A stretch of 64,000 nucleotides of DNA from assembly GCA_030144725.1 (NCBI GenBank), contig JASKMD010000006.1:7327869-7391868 (forward strand), read 5' to 3'. This document shows positions 1-10,100 of this stretch, piece by piece (within the stretch, counting starts at the first letter, position 1; every line of letters begins with the position of its first letter). Source of the DNA: Haematococcus lacustris. Taxonomy: Eukaryota > Chlorophyta > Chlorophyceae > Chlamydomonadales > Haematococcaceae. The notes beneath the pieces were generated by a model. The model was not told the origin of the DNA. It worked only from the letters and a program-made list of their open reading frames with translations, and did not search any database. The position numbers were made by a program, and so were the translations under genes.

Positions 1-3000
1 CGTCAAGGGTTAGGGTTAGACAGCCCTGGCAATAGAGGGGTTTAGGCAGCCCTGGTAGGGTCAGGGGTCGAGAGGTCTGGTACAAGAGCAGGTAGGGGGG
101 GCACGGGAGGTGTGTGGAGCAAGGAAGGAGGCCCCTGCCCACATCATGCCGCAAACGCTGCCGCTTCCTGCTGCCTTGCCCCCGCGCTCCTGTCGCCCTG
201 CCCCCTGCTCCTCCTCCCCCTTGGCCCCATTGAAGACCCTTCTCAGCCATGCCCACCTGCTCCTGCACCTGCCCACCGTCAACACCCCCCTCCCTCCCTC
301 CCTCCCTCTCTCCCTTCCCGCCCGCCCGCCCGTCTGCCTGCCTGCCTGCCCGCCTCTCACCTGCTCCACGATGGCCACATGCAACGCCGCCAGCAGCGCC
401 TCCATCTCCTGCCTGCTGCGGGTGCGGGCCACCACCACCTCCGTCGCCACCACCGACCCTGTCGAGCCCTCTGCTGACCCCCCCACCGCCCCCCAACCCA
501 CAACTGCCCCATGGCCCTGAGCAGGGATGTAGATGGTACGGCTGCCACCCCTGCTGCTGCTGGACCCACACCCCAGGCTGGGGGAGTGGCAGGGGTGGCA
601 GGGGTGGCAGCCTCGCCCCCTGGGGCTGTAGGAGCGGCAGGCAGGGGAGGAGGGCGGTGAGGGGGAGAGGGGGTGGGAGGCGGGGCAAGGGTTGCCGGGG
701 TGGGTCCTGAGGCTGGTGAAGAGGGAGAGGAAGCGCTGGCGGACAGGCAACCAGCCATTGGTCAGGTAGGCAGACTGCCCCTGCCCCTGCCCCTGGCCCT
801 GGCCCTGGCCCTGGCCCTGGCCCTGGCCCTGCTCCCTGCCCTGCCCCGTGAGGTCCAGGCTAGCCAGGTCCAGGGTGGCCAGGATGCTGCCGAACAGGCG
901 CCCCCTCAGCGCCTTCAGCTGGGCCCGCACCTCCACGGCCACCTGGGGGCGCGTGCCACAGGGCAGCAGCAGGGGGAGGGGTGGGAAGGGAGGCAGGGGG
1001 GGAGGGGGGGGGTGGCTGGGGTGGGGGAGGGGGTGGGGGTGGGTCCTGTGAATCTTGGAACTGGGAGGAAGCTGAGAAAGGCTGTGGCCAGGCGGGTCAA
1101 GCTGAGCTATAGCTGCGGCTATGTTGAGAGGAGGGGGTCTGTACACCACACCACATCACCACCCCCGTGACATTGCAAACCTGCCTCAACACCTCTTCAC
1201 TAGTATCAGCACTGAGTGGAGGGGTCTGCCCACTGCCCTGTGACAACACACCTGCCACCCTGCACACCACCTCAGACTTAACAGGCTGAGCATCATCTGC
1301 GGCGAGTGTCCTGCCCCATCAAAGCTCAAACCTTCCCACCCGCCAGCCCACGCCATCCATGCGGGTGCAGCCCCCCTCCGCCCCACATGGCCAGCCAGGA
1401 GCCCCACCTGGTCCCCCAGGTCATCCGCATGCTGGGTGGTGGCCTTGACGGCGGCGCTGGTGGCATCCAGGTGCTCCTGCAGCTCGGTGCTGCGCTGCGC
1501 CAGGGCCTGGCAGCTGGCTGTGAGGGCGGCGTGGCACGTGATGGACACGCCGTGGACCTCCTGTTGGGAGGCGGGGCGGTTGGGGGTGGTTGGAGGCGGT
1601 TGGGGGTGGTTGCGGGCAGTGTGGTGCAGTTGGGGGCAGTGTGGGGGGCAGGTGGAGGCAGGGGAGGGTCTAAGGGTGGGCTGGCCGCAGGGAGGGGTGA
1701 GGGCGGGTGGAGGTGGTTGGTGGCGGTTGATGGTGGTAAGGGGTGGAGGCAGGTGGTCATCCCAGTCTAGTCTGCAGTGCTGCCTGGACCACTGTGCAGC
1801 CTCCTACAGCCTGCAGCCTACAGCCTCACACATAGCCTGTTGCTCTGCAGCTGCTGTGCATGGCAATGGTGGTGGAATGACCGTGGCGGCGGTGGCACGC
1901 TGATGACGGAGTGGGGCCATCAAGTGGGGCCATCAGGGGTGGGGTCGGGAGCTGGCAGAGCAGGTGGAGGTGGAGGTGGAGGGGGAGGGGGACTGACCGC
2001 CAGCAGCCGGTCCAGGTCATCAGCCAGGGCCAGCTGCTTCACTTTGCTGCCGTGGACCCACAGGTGGCCCAGGACCTGCGGCACCAGCAGGGGCAGCAGA
2101 GCAAACTCCCTGGGCGCCTGGCTGACAGTGGGCAGAGCTTAATCAGGCGCACACAGCCAAATCAGGCACACATGAAACCAGGCAGCTTGGTGCGCGGGCA
2201 GCCAGGCAAGCAGGGAGGCAGGCAGGCAAGTCGACCAGAGGGCAGGCTGGGGCTCGCATGGCGGTCACACAAGCTGCCGTGCTGTGCACTGCGCCGCGCC
2301 GGACCTGCGACTCCAGGTCCAACACCCCGCTGTCGGCGAGCAGCGCGCGCGCCGCGGCCCGCATGGAGTCCTCCGTGATGAGGGCCTGGTTCGCGAATGC
2401 GCCGAACGCGAGGGCCAGGAATTGTGCGCGAGCCTCAGGGCTGGCATTGCCGCGCAGTATGCAGCGCGACAGTAGAGCGTTGCGAGCGCTGACCAGCACG
2501 ACCTGCAGATGCAAGACCCTAAACGTCAGCCATGGGGCCCCTAACCGTCAGCCACAAGGGTTCCTAATCGTCGGCCATGCAAGCGGAGACGCGTGCAGCG
2601 GTAGGGAGAAGCCGTTGTGTCGTGGGGCGCGTTACCTGTCCGCGGAGCAAACCCGGCTTCATCACAAGTTGCACAATGGTTGTAGTGCAGTGCCTCAGTA
2701 GCAGCATCGCGGACAGCTGTTTGTGGTGTCGGGCATCCTCCGCTGGCAATGTGCCTGCGGGTTGCAGTTGTGTTCGTAGCTTCGCGCCATGTGACCTGCC
2801 TGACTGGGCGTCAAGTGGAAGCCTTCCAGGCCCATCTGCTCTGTCACCAGATCCGCGACATAGGCGCGAGTTGCCTCCAGGTCATGCCCGCTCGTGGTCT
2901 GCGCAGCATCCACCTACAGAGCAAGCAAGCGCGACGCGCACACGCGACACCGTCGACATTTGCCCGGCATGAGTGCGCAGTGCGCGGACAGAGTCGGGCA

Positions 3001-6000
3001 CATGGCAGCATCCCGTCGTCATACATACACGGAAGTCGGTACGACCCAACCGCATGAGATTCCGTTATTTCGTTGCTGAGCAAGCTGTGGCTCGATGCCA
3101 GCTACCTGTCCTCATGCCAGCCATTCTGCCGCCATCCCTGCCATGTGGCTGTGTTGTGACGTGGTGACATGGTGACGTCGGTGACCCATCTAACGCATTT
3201 CTTCCCGTGTGACACCTCACCACACCTCACCACACCTCACCACACTTCCTGTGGAGCCCCTTTGCCACCATGCCATGCCCACTGCGGTCTGCCCTAGATG
3301 AAGAAGCGGTGCGCGACAATGCCATATTGTGCATGCATGTGCGCTAGGCTGGCCTGTGTTGCTGGGGGTGTGCTGTGGGGCAGAGCTACCAGCGCTGCTG
3401 CTGGCCCACTGTGCAGCCGGAGCAGAGCAGGACGCACCTTGTTGACCACGAAGAAGAAGCGCTGGGACAGGCGGCGCACTAGGGCTGGGTTGACCTGCAG
3501 GCGAGCAGCAAGGCAACACCCTGTATATGCTCCTGAGCTCTTTCCACAGGTCGCAGGTTCAACCCCTGCCAGGCAGCATTGAGCAAATTCCATAGGTCAC
3601 AGGTTCAAACCCTGCTGACCCAGCAAATTCCTCCTGCTACGCCTGATCCCATACTCCTCTGGCAACCCCTGCCTGCAGCTGCTGCTGCTACTTCTGATTG
3701 TGCTCCTCCCGCAGGCCTTGCAGCCCTGCAGCCCTGCAACCCTGCAGCCCTGCAACCCTGCAGCCCTGCAACCCTGCTGCCCTGCTGCTACTGGTCCCCA
3801 CCTGCTTTAGGCGCTGCAGCAGGCTGGCCTCGTCCTGGGTCTTGAGCTTGGTGTAGTCTAGCAGGTACACGCACGCGTCCACGCCTGACAGCAGACGCTC
3901 AACCTGGGCAGAGGGAGCGAGGGGTTAGGAGTGAAGGGAGAGGGGAGAGGGGGAGCGAGGGGTTAGGGGTGAGGGGTGAAGGGAAAGGGGAGAGGGGTGA
4001 GGGTGAGGGTGAGGGGTGAGGGGTGAGGGGTGAGGGGAGAGGGTGAGGGGAGAGGGGTGAGGGGAGAGGGGAGAGGGGAGAGGGGTGAGGGGAGAGGGGA
4101 GAGGGGAGAGGGGAGAGGGGAGAGGGGAGAGGGGAGAGGGGAGAGGGGAGAGGGGAGAGGGGAGAGGGGAGAGGGGAGAGGGGAGAGGGGAGAGGGAGAG
4201 GGAGAGGGGAGAGGGAGAGGGGAGAGGGGAGAGGGGAGAGGGGAGAGGGGAGAGGGGAGAGGGGAGAGGGGAGAGGGGAGAGGGGAGAGGGGAGAGGGGA
4301 GAGGGGAGAGGGGAGAGGGGAGAGGGGAGAGGGGAGAGGGGAGAGGGGAGAGGGGAGAGGGGAGAGGGGAGAGGGGAGAGGGGAGAGGGGAGAGGGGAGA
4401 GGGGAGAGGGGAGAGGGGAGAGGGAGAGGGGAGAGGGGAGAGGGGAGAGGGGAGAGGGGAGAGGGGAGAGGGGAGCGGGGAGAGGCGTGAGGGGTGAAAG
4501 GAGAGGGGAGAGGGGAGAGGGGAGAGGGGAGAGGGGAGAGGGGAGAGGGGAGAGGGGAGAGGGGAGAGGGAGAGGGGAGAGGGGAGAGGGGAGAGGGGAG
4601 AGGGGAGAGGGGAGAGGGGAGAGGGGAGCGGGGAGAGGCGTGAGGGGTGAAAGGAGAGGGGGAGAGGAGTTCCAGGAGGAGAGTTGGCAGTGACAGTGAG
4701 GGCTGTGTGAGGGCTGGGGTGATAGAGCCTACAGTGGGGCTCATCCCAGCGCCCACCCACCTCCCCCGCCACACCCCACACTGTTGCCGCCCACCTGCCA
4801 GCGCAGCCCCTCCTCCCCCGCCTCGTTGGCTCCAGGCGTATCCAACAGCTGCAGCTGCGGCGGCCCCCCCGCCCCAGCCCTGCCCTGCTGATCCGCCCCC
4901 TGACCCGTGTACTCCGCCAAGGGCTGCCACACAAGTGTGGATCAGCAGGACTTGCTGAGGCAGCGTGGGCGCCTGGGGGGGCGGAGGTCAGCAGGGCAGG
5001 ACCCCCCAGGCTGTTTCCTCCTCCACCTGTACCCGGGCTGAGTGGTAAGGTGCTGCTCACGCTGCCCTTGCCCCAGCCCCCCTCCCCTTGCCCAGCCCAC
5101 CCCACAGCCCACTGCTGAACTGCCCGCAGCCACCTGCTCCAAGTTGAGTGCACAGCTGGGCTGCCGGGTGGGCGTGGTGCTGGGTGGGATGGCAGCAGGG
5201 GGGATAGGGGAGGCGGGCACAGCACCATGGCAGGGGCTGGGTTTGGGGCTGTAGGCGTTAGGGAGGCAGCAGGAAGCGGCTCGGCGGCCAGGGGCCTGGC
5301 GGGCTGCCTGGTTCAGGAGGGTGAGGCGTGACCGCACTGCGGCTTCACCTCGGGTAATGGCCTGGGCGGGCAGGGGGAGCGCCAGGAGGGGCAGGGGGGT
5401 TCAGGTGCCGTGGAAGCGGAGCCAAGTTGATGTTGGGGGCGTCAGGGTGACGAGTGAGGTGGGGTTGGGTCGAGTCAGTTTGGGTTGGGTCGGGTCAGGT
5501 CAGGTTGAGTTGGGTCAGATCAGGTCTGGGTTAAGACAGGTTGTATCGACTCATTTTCAGTTGGGTAGGGCTGGGTCAGGTCAGGTCAGGTCAGGTCAGG
5601 TCAGGTCAGGTCAGGTCAGGTCAGGTCAGGTCAGGTCAGGTCAGGTCAGGTCAGGTCAGGTCAGGTCAGGTCAGGTCAGGTCAGGTCAGGTCAGGTCAGG
5701 TCAGGTCAGGTCAGGTCAGGTCAGGTCAGGTCAGGTCAGGTCAGGTCAGGTCAGGTCAGGTCAGGTCAGGTCAGGTCAGGTCAGGTCAGGTCAGGTCAGG
5801 TCAGGTCAGGTCAGGTCAGGTCAGGTCAGGTCAGGTCAGGTCAGGTCAGGTCAAGACAAACGCACCTGGGGTGGAGGGGTGCATGCAGATGCGGCACGCT
5901 GTGGCCCCTGATGGCCAGCCAGGGCACTGGAACCCTGGTGGACCCCCTGCAGCCCCTCACACCCCGGCTCAAACAGCATGGGTTCCACTGCGGAGGGGTC

Positions 6001-6092
6001 GTGTAGAATGCCGCAGATGTGGGCAGTCTCTGGCACATTGCTCATGGGCAGCAGTTCTGAGCCAACCAGAGCGTTGATCAGGGTGGACTTGC
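1..6092 (-). CDS. dynamin-like large GTPase, multi-exon, 3' end beyond the window
   Basis: A GTP-binding dynamin-superfamily protein, expected to act in membrane remodelling. Exons read leftwards. About 6092-5963 starts with [19 protein letters not shown] (G1 plus switch). About 5361-5290 has [13 protein letters not shown]. About 4900-4783 has [11 protein letters not shown] (G3, DTPG). About 3903-3805 has [17 protein letters not shown]. About 3495-3437 ends FFFVVNK and joins in phase 0 to an exon at about 2913-2790 starting VDAAQTT, which makes NKVD (G4). About 2505-2307 has VVLVSAR (G5). Helical or coiled-coil exons follow at about 2123-2000, 1570-1412, 948-711 (with a QG repeat) and 540-362. 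Introns hold large minisatellites. The first half of the P-loop is not found upstream, so the 5' end is unresolved. The gene continues past position 1. The family call is firm; the organelle and subfamily are not known. Confidence 0.8.
780..840. repeat. CCCTGG hexanucleotide repeat
   Basis: About ten units of a CCCCTG/CCCTGG hexamer. On the minus strand it lies inside an exon of the dynamin-like gene and encodes a Gln-Gly run. Repeat length probably varies between strains. Confidence 0.75.
3541..3627 (+). repeat. two tRNA T-arm-like (B-box) repeats in an intron
   Basis: Two related segments of about 45 bp each contain GCAGGTTCAACCCCTGC or ACAGGTTCAAACCCTGC followed by CAGCA...CAAATTCC. The first forms a perfect 5-bp stem with a 7-nt TTCAACC loop, as in a tRNA T arm. 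No A box, acceptor stem or anticodon arm was found, so this is not a tRNA gene. A tRNA-derived SINE remnant is possible. Confidence 0.35.
3715..3790. repeat. CCCTGCAG/CCCTGCAA short tandem repeat
   Basis: Roughly eight imperfect 9-10 bp units of GCCCTGCA type lie in an intron of the dynamin-like gene, just downstream of the T-arm-like repeats. No coding role is seen. Confidence 0.7.
3905..4665. repeat. GGGGAGA heptamer minisatellite (polypurine)
   Basis: About 750 bp built almost wholly of GAGGGGA heptamers, with rare GAGGGA, GGGGTGA and GGGGCGTGA variants. The plus strand is nearly pure purine. It fills most of the intron between the DTPG exon and the LLDYTKL exon of the dynamin-like gene. 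Two larger blocks share the variant GGGAGCGGGGAGAGGCGTGA (about 4471-4490 and 4625-4645), so a higher-order duplication has occurred. The long Ser-Pro-Leu and Arg-Gly-Glu open frames across it are artefacts. Confidence 0.95.
5574..5852. repeat. TCAGG pentamer satellite
   Basis: About 55 perfect GGTCA/TCAGG pentamers lie in an intron between the G1 exon and the next exon of the dynamin-like gene. Degenerate GGTTGGGTCGGGTCA units precede it from about 5460, marking where the array grew from. Confidence 0.95.
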
Positions 6093-6830
6093 CTGCAGGG
6101 AGCAGGGACCAGGGACCAGGTGACAAGCAACCCACCCAACGCCTCTCTCCTAAGCACTCTCCCTGTCTGTACACCGACAAACCCTCCTATGCTCCTAATG
6201 CTGCTGCCCCTGCTCTTGTCCCGGGATGTTGCAGAATGCTAGAGGAAGCACTGCCGGAAGGTGCGTAACGTAATAGGACGGCGGTGCCACACCACACGAG
6301 CCAAGAGCACGTCGAGGCGTGAGGTTTCACGGTATGCGGCGAAAGCAAACCACCAAGCCCTAGTAGAGAATTTGCATCGCAGGCCCTAGACATCAGGTCA
6401 ATCGGCGCACCGCTCTTTGTGCAAGCCAAGAAGGCCAGACGCAGCTCTACGGCCGCATGACGCTGCTTCAACAGGCCTCGGGCACCCCAAAGCTGAGAGA
6501 GGCTTGAATCCACGGCCCCCAAGTCACTGTCGCTCGTTCCCGTTAGCTCGCACAAACAAAGCCCCAGAGAGTCCAACAGGCTTTGCATGCGGTCCTCTGC
6601 CATCCTTACGCAGGTGATTGATGGGGAAGCAAGACGAAGGAACGGCTGCGACATATTAGGGTGTATGGCCATGCAAGCGCAGCGTTTGAAACTTACACCT
6701 CACGGGGTTCGACACCAGACTGTCAGGGCTTTTAGGCTGCTGTACTATACATGCTCTCTAGAGGGATGCCAGCCGCGTAACATGTTGCGCTTTTTATATA
6801 CACATTGCATGACATGTTGCGCTTTGTGTT
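6093..6830 (-). other. unresolved 5' region of the dynamin-like gene and intergenic DNA
   Basis: No recognised domain. A minus-strand open frame starts with an ATG at about 6602 and reads MAEDRMQSLLDSLGL, continuing to about 6190 without a stop. It could be the N-terminal exon of the dynamin-like gene, but it has no GTPase P-loop start and cannot be joined with confidence. Confidence 0.3.
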
Positions 6831-6835
6831 TTACA
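6831..6835 (-). terminator. candidate TGTAA polyadenylation signal of the RRM gene
   Basis: TTACA on the plus strand gives TGTAA on the minus strand, about 365 nt beyond the stop codon of the RRM gene. A CATGTTGCGCTTT motif is duplicated just upstream of it in plus coordinates (about 6781-6823). Assigned by motif and position only. Confidence 0.35.
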
Positions 6836-7136
6836 GAGTGGGTCTTGTTCAGGTCCGATAGTCCGTCTTGTATGCAACCCAACTTCACCCCTCTGGAGCC
6901 TACTCACTCGCTTCCAGCCTCAGCCTGCCCTCCTACACCCTTCCAAACCCAACCCTGTCCTGCCACCCCCATCCAGCCCACGCGCTGTCTTCCCATAACC
7001 TCGCAGCCCCACGGCCTTCATCAACCGAGCGTCTGGGCCCCACAGCCCTCATGCTGCTCCTCTGAACCGCGACGTCATGAGCAATCAGTGCCGCCTTGTA
7101 TCCACGCAGGCCCTGGGTGCTCAGGGCCATGAGTGC

Positions 7137-7163
7137 CACTCAGGCCCACTCAGGGCCTGAGTG
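7137..7163 (-). other. perfect 11-bp hairpin in the 3' UTR of the RRM gene
   Basis: CACTCAGGCCC, loop ACTCA, GGGCCTGAGTG: a perfect 11-bp stem with a 5-nt loop. It lies about 37 nt after the stop codon of the minus-strand RRM gene, so it would be in the 3' UTR of that mRNA. Its function is unknown. Confidence 0.55.
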
Positions 7164-7199
7164 CAAGCCACAGGAAAGCCGTCAGCAACGGCTGCGCAA

Positions 7200-10100
7200 T
7201 CACAAGTTGTCGTAGCTCAAGAGCGCTGCCTGCCCCGACCCTAGCCCGCCTTGTTGCACAGCCCCGACGGGTCTTAAGCCCTGAGCATGTCGAAACATCG
7301 CTCCGAGCGCTTGGCCATACGCGTGCGCCGCTGCCATAGCCTGCCGCTGTCGCACTGCGTGCGTCTCGTGTGACATGCGCTGCTGCGTCAGCCGCGGTGC
7401 CTTGCGACGGTGAAGGATGTCTGCCGCGGTGCCGACAAGAGCGGCTGCCGCGGCTCGCGCCTCAGCAGTACGTACCGCGGCCGGTACAGCCGCGCCCGGA
7501 CCACGCTGCACGCAGGAGCCAACACAGGGTGGACGACGGAGCACGGCCCTTGCCCTCCCCTCTTGTCACCGTGAGGATCCCAACACTCTTGACCACGTCC
7601 CCAACCACCCAGTGCCCAGCCACCCCACTCTCCTTACTTGCCATCAGGGCAGCTGCTACGCACCTTCCAGCCCTGCAGCCCGCCCTGCGCCCTGGCTACC
7701 CGCAAGGTGTGTCCGCCCAGGGTGGGGGGTGGCCCGTTGCCCTGTGGCCCAGCCTCAGCCAGCGCGTGTTGGGCATCTAGAGGGTCCTGCAGCCGGTGGG
7801 GCAACAGACCAGGGACCAGTTAGGTAGTGGTGGGGTGGGGAACCAGTTAAGTAGTGGTGGAGGGGGAGGGGGAGGGGGAGGGGGAGGAGGTGAGGTGAGG
7901 TGTGAGTGACATGAGGAGGCACAGGAGGCGCCTGATCAGGCAGTTGGAGGCACCTTGAAGGTGACGAAGCCAAAGCACTGCCCATGCATCACACGAGCGC
8001 GAGCAATCTGCCCGGGGAACCGCTCCTCAAACACCTGTGCGCAGGAGCAGGAACAGGATTAGGGGTGCAGGGGCAGGGTGTGCAGGCCCAGGCAAGTGAG
8101 GGATAAGGATCCCAGAGGCAAGCCTTCACTTCAGAAGCAGGAACAGGAACAGGAACAGGAGCTCCCAGCAACCAACACCCAACCACTGCTGCCGGCCGTG
8201 CCCGTCCTCACTTTGCAAACGTGCCAGCTACTCCCTCCTACTCCTACCAACAGGATGAGGGGTGCAAGGGCAGTGGCGCTATATATAGTGATCGCTATGA
8301 AATGCCACATTTCAGGGGTCCTGTTGCACTATGAAATGGCCGTTTTGCGAGCTGTGCTACCTTGCACTGCGCTATGAAAAATGACTACTCCTACCAACAG
8401 GTGCGCACCAGGCACCCAACCGCTCCGCCATGGCCACCCTACTCTTGCCCACCCCTACTCCCAAGCCACCAAGCACCCAGACCTTCATAGCCCCTCTCCT
8501 TCAGCACCAGTCACGCACCCTGCCCTGCCTTGACGCCCAGCCCCCTGCTCATCCCTACAACTGCAGCCTCTCAGGCCCCTGGCCCCTGGCCCCTGGCCCT
8601 GTGCCCCTGCCCCTTCTACCTGTTGCCCTGAGCCCCCTGCCTCTAGCCGTGCCCCTGCACCCACTGGCCTCCCCCTGCCCACCCAGCAGCCAAGCACCTG
8701 CTGCAGCTCCCCAGGCGCCGCCCACTGTGGCAAGTCCCCCCACAAACAGCGTGTCATACGCCTCCTCCTGCTGGCCCTCCTCCTGCTGCCCCCCCTCCTG
8801 CTGCTGCTGCTGCTGCCCAATCACCCCCTGCGTTTCCGGCCTTGGGGCAGCCTCCGTCATCTCCGCCACGAGGCCAGGCAGCAGCAGGGGGGTCAAAACC
8901 CAGTCCTCCTCCTGGCTGCCTGGCTGGGCTGCACCCCCCCCCTCCCCCCTGACACCCCTGCTCCCCCCTGCTGCCGCTGCTGCTGCTCCTCCTCCTCCTG
9001 TTACCCCTCCTGCCCTCGCTCCTGCTGGCCTCCCTCTCTCCGCTGCTGCTCCTGCCCTGCTCGTCCCAGCCCCTGCTCCTTCCCCTGCTGCTGCCTCTAC
9101 TCCTGCTCCTATCTCTGCCCCCACTGCTGCCTCTACTCCTGCTGCGGCCTCTGCTGTCACTATGGCTGCTGAGTCTAGCCCTGCACCAGCCCCTGCCATA
9201 CCCACTTCTGCTGCTGCCCCTCACCCCGCCCAGAGCCATATCCCCACTGCTGCTGCTGCTGCTGCTGCTGCGCCTCCTCCGCCTCCACCTAGCTCCACCC
9301 CGCTCTGTCCCAGCGGGCACCTCCAGGGGGGTGATGCTGGGGGAGGGGGGAGGGAGAGGGCGTGGGGGAGGGAGGGGGAGGGGGACAGGAAGGGGGAGAA
9401 GGCAGGGGCTGGCGGGGGCGAGGGGGAGGGTGCCGGGGTGTGGGGTAAGGAGCCCAGGGAAGGGGAGGGGGGTGGGTGAGGCAGCGTGGGGGCAAAGGCC
9501 GGGGCGGTGGCAGTGTGGAGGGCTGCTGTCCTGCCAGGGCTGTTGCCAATGGGGGGGCTGTCTGCCTGGCGTCCTGTACCTCCTTGCCTGGGGGGTCTCT
9601 GCAGTCAGACCCACACACCTCCTCCCCACCCTCCACCAGCTCCCCCTCTTCCTCCTCCTCCTCCTCCTCCTCCTCCTCCTCCTCCTCCTCCTCCTCCTCC
9701 TCCTCCTCTAACAACTCCTCTAACAACTCCTTGCCTGCGGGCACTGGCTTAGGTGCAGCTGTGGCGCTCATTGTCACAGCTGTTGATGAAGTGGGGCGCT
9801 GCTGCCCCCGCTGCTGCTCCTGCCGGCGTCCCTGCTGCTGCTGGTGGTGCTACTCCTGCTAGCGTGCCTACTGCTGCTGCTGTTGCCTCTTGCTGCTGCC
9901 GCCTATGTCCTGCCAGCTGTCTGTTGCCCCCTTAGGCAACTAGAGCTTGTTGATCACCTGGCTCGCGAGGCTCAAGGCCAGGCAGGGGCACCTGGGCCCT
10001 GCTGCTGCCTTAAGGCGCTGCTGCTGTCCGTGCTCGCTTGGCGCCTGCAGCCTCGCCCTCCCCTGCCTCTCTTCCCACCTCACCGCCACCCACTGCGGCG

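Noticed and set aside
8..20. GTTAGGGTTAGA resembling telomere repeats at the left edge
   Set aside because: Only two short units and followed at once by ordinary gene DNA; no array.
3899..5228. Very long Ser-Pro-Leu or Arg-Gly-Glu open frames
   Set aside because: Products of the GGGGAGA minisatellite; open in several frames on both strands.
5574..5852. AGGTCA nuclear-receptor half-sites in the pentamer array
   Set aside because: An inevitable by-product of the 5-bp repeat; nuclear receptors are not known from green algae.
5321..6077. Open frames of (VRSGQ)n
   Set aside because: Translation of the TCAGG satellite inside an intron.
8430..9479. 349-codon Pro/Ala/Ser-rich plus-strand frame
   Set aside because: Antisense to low-complexity exons and introns of the RRM gene, with no domain; low stop frequency is due to GC content.
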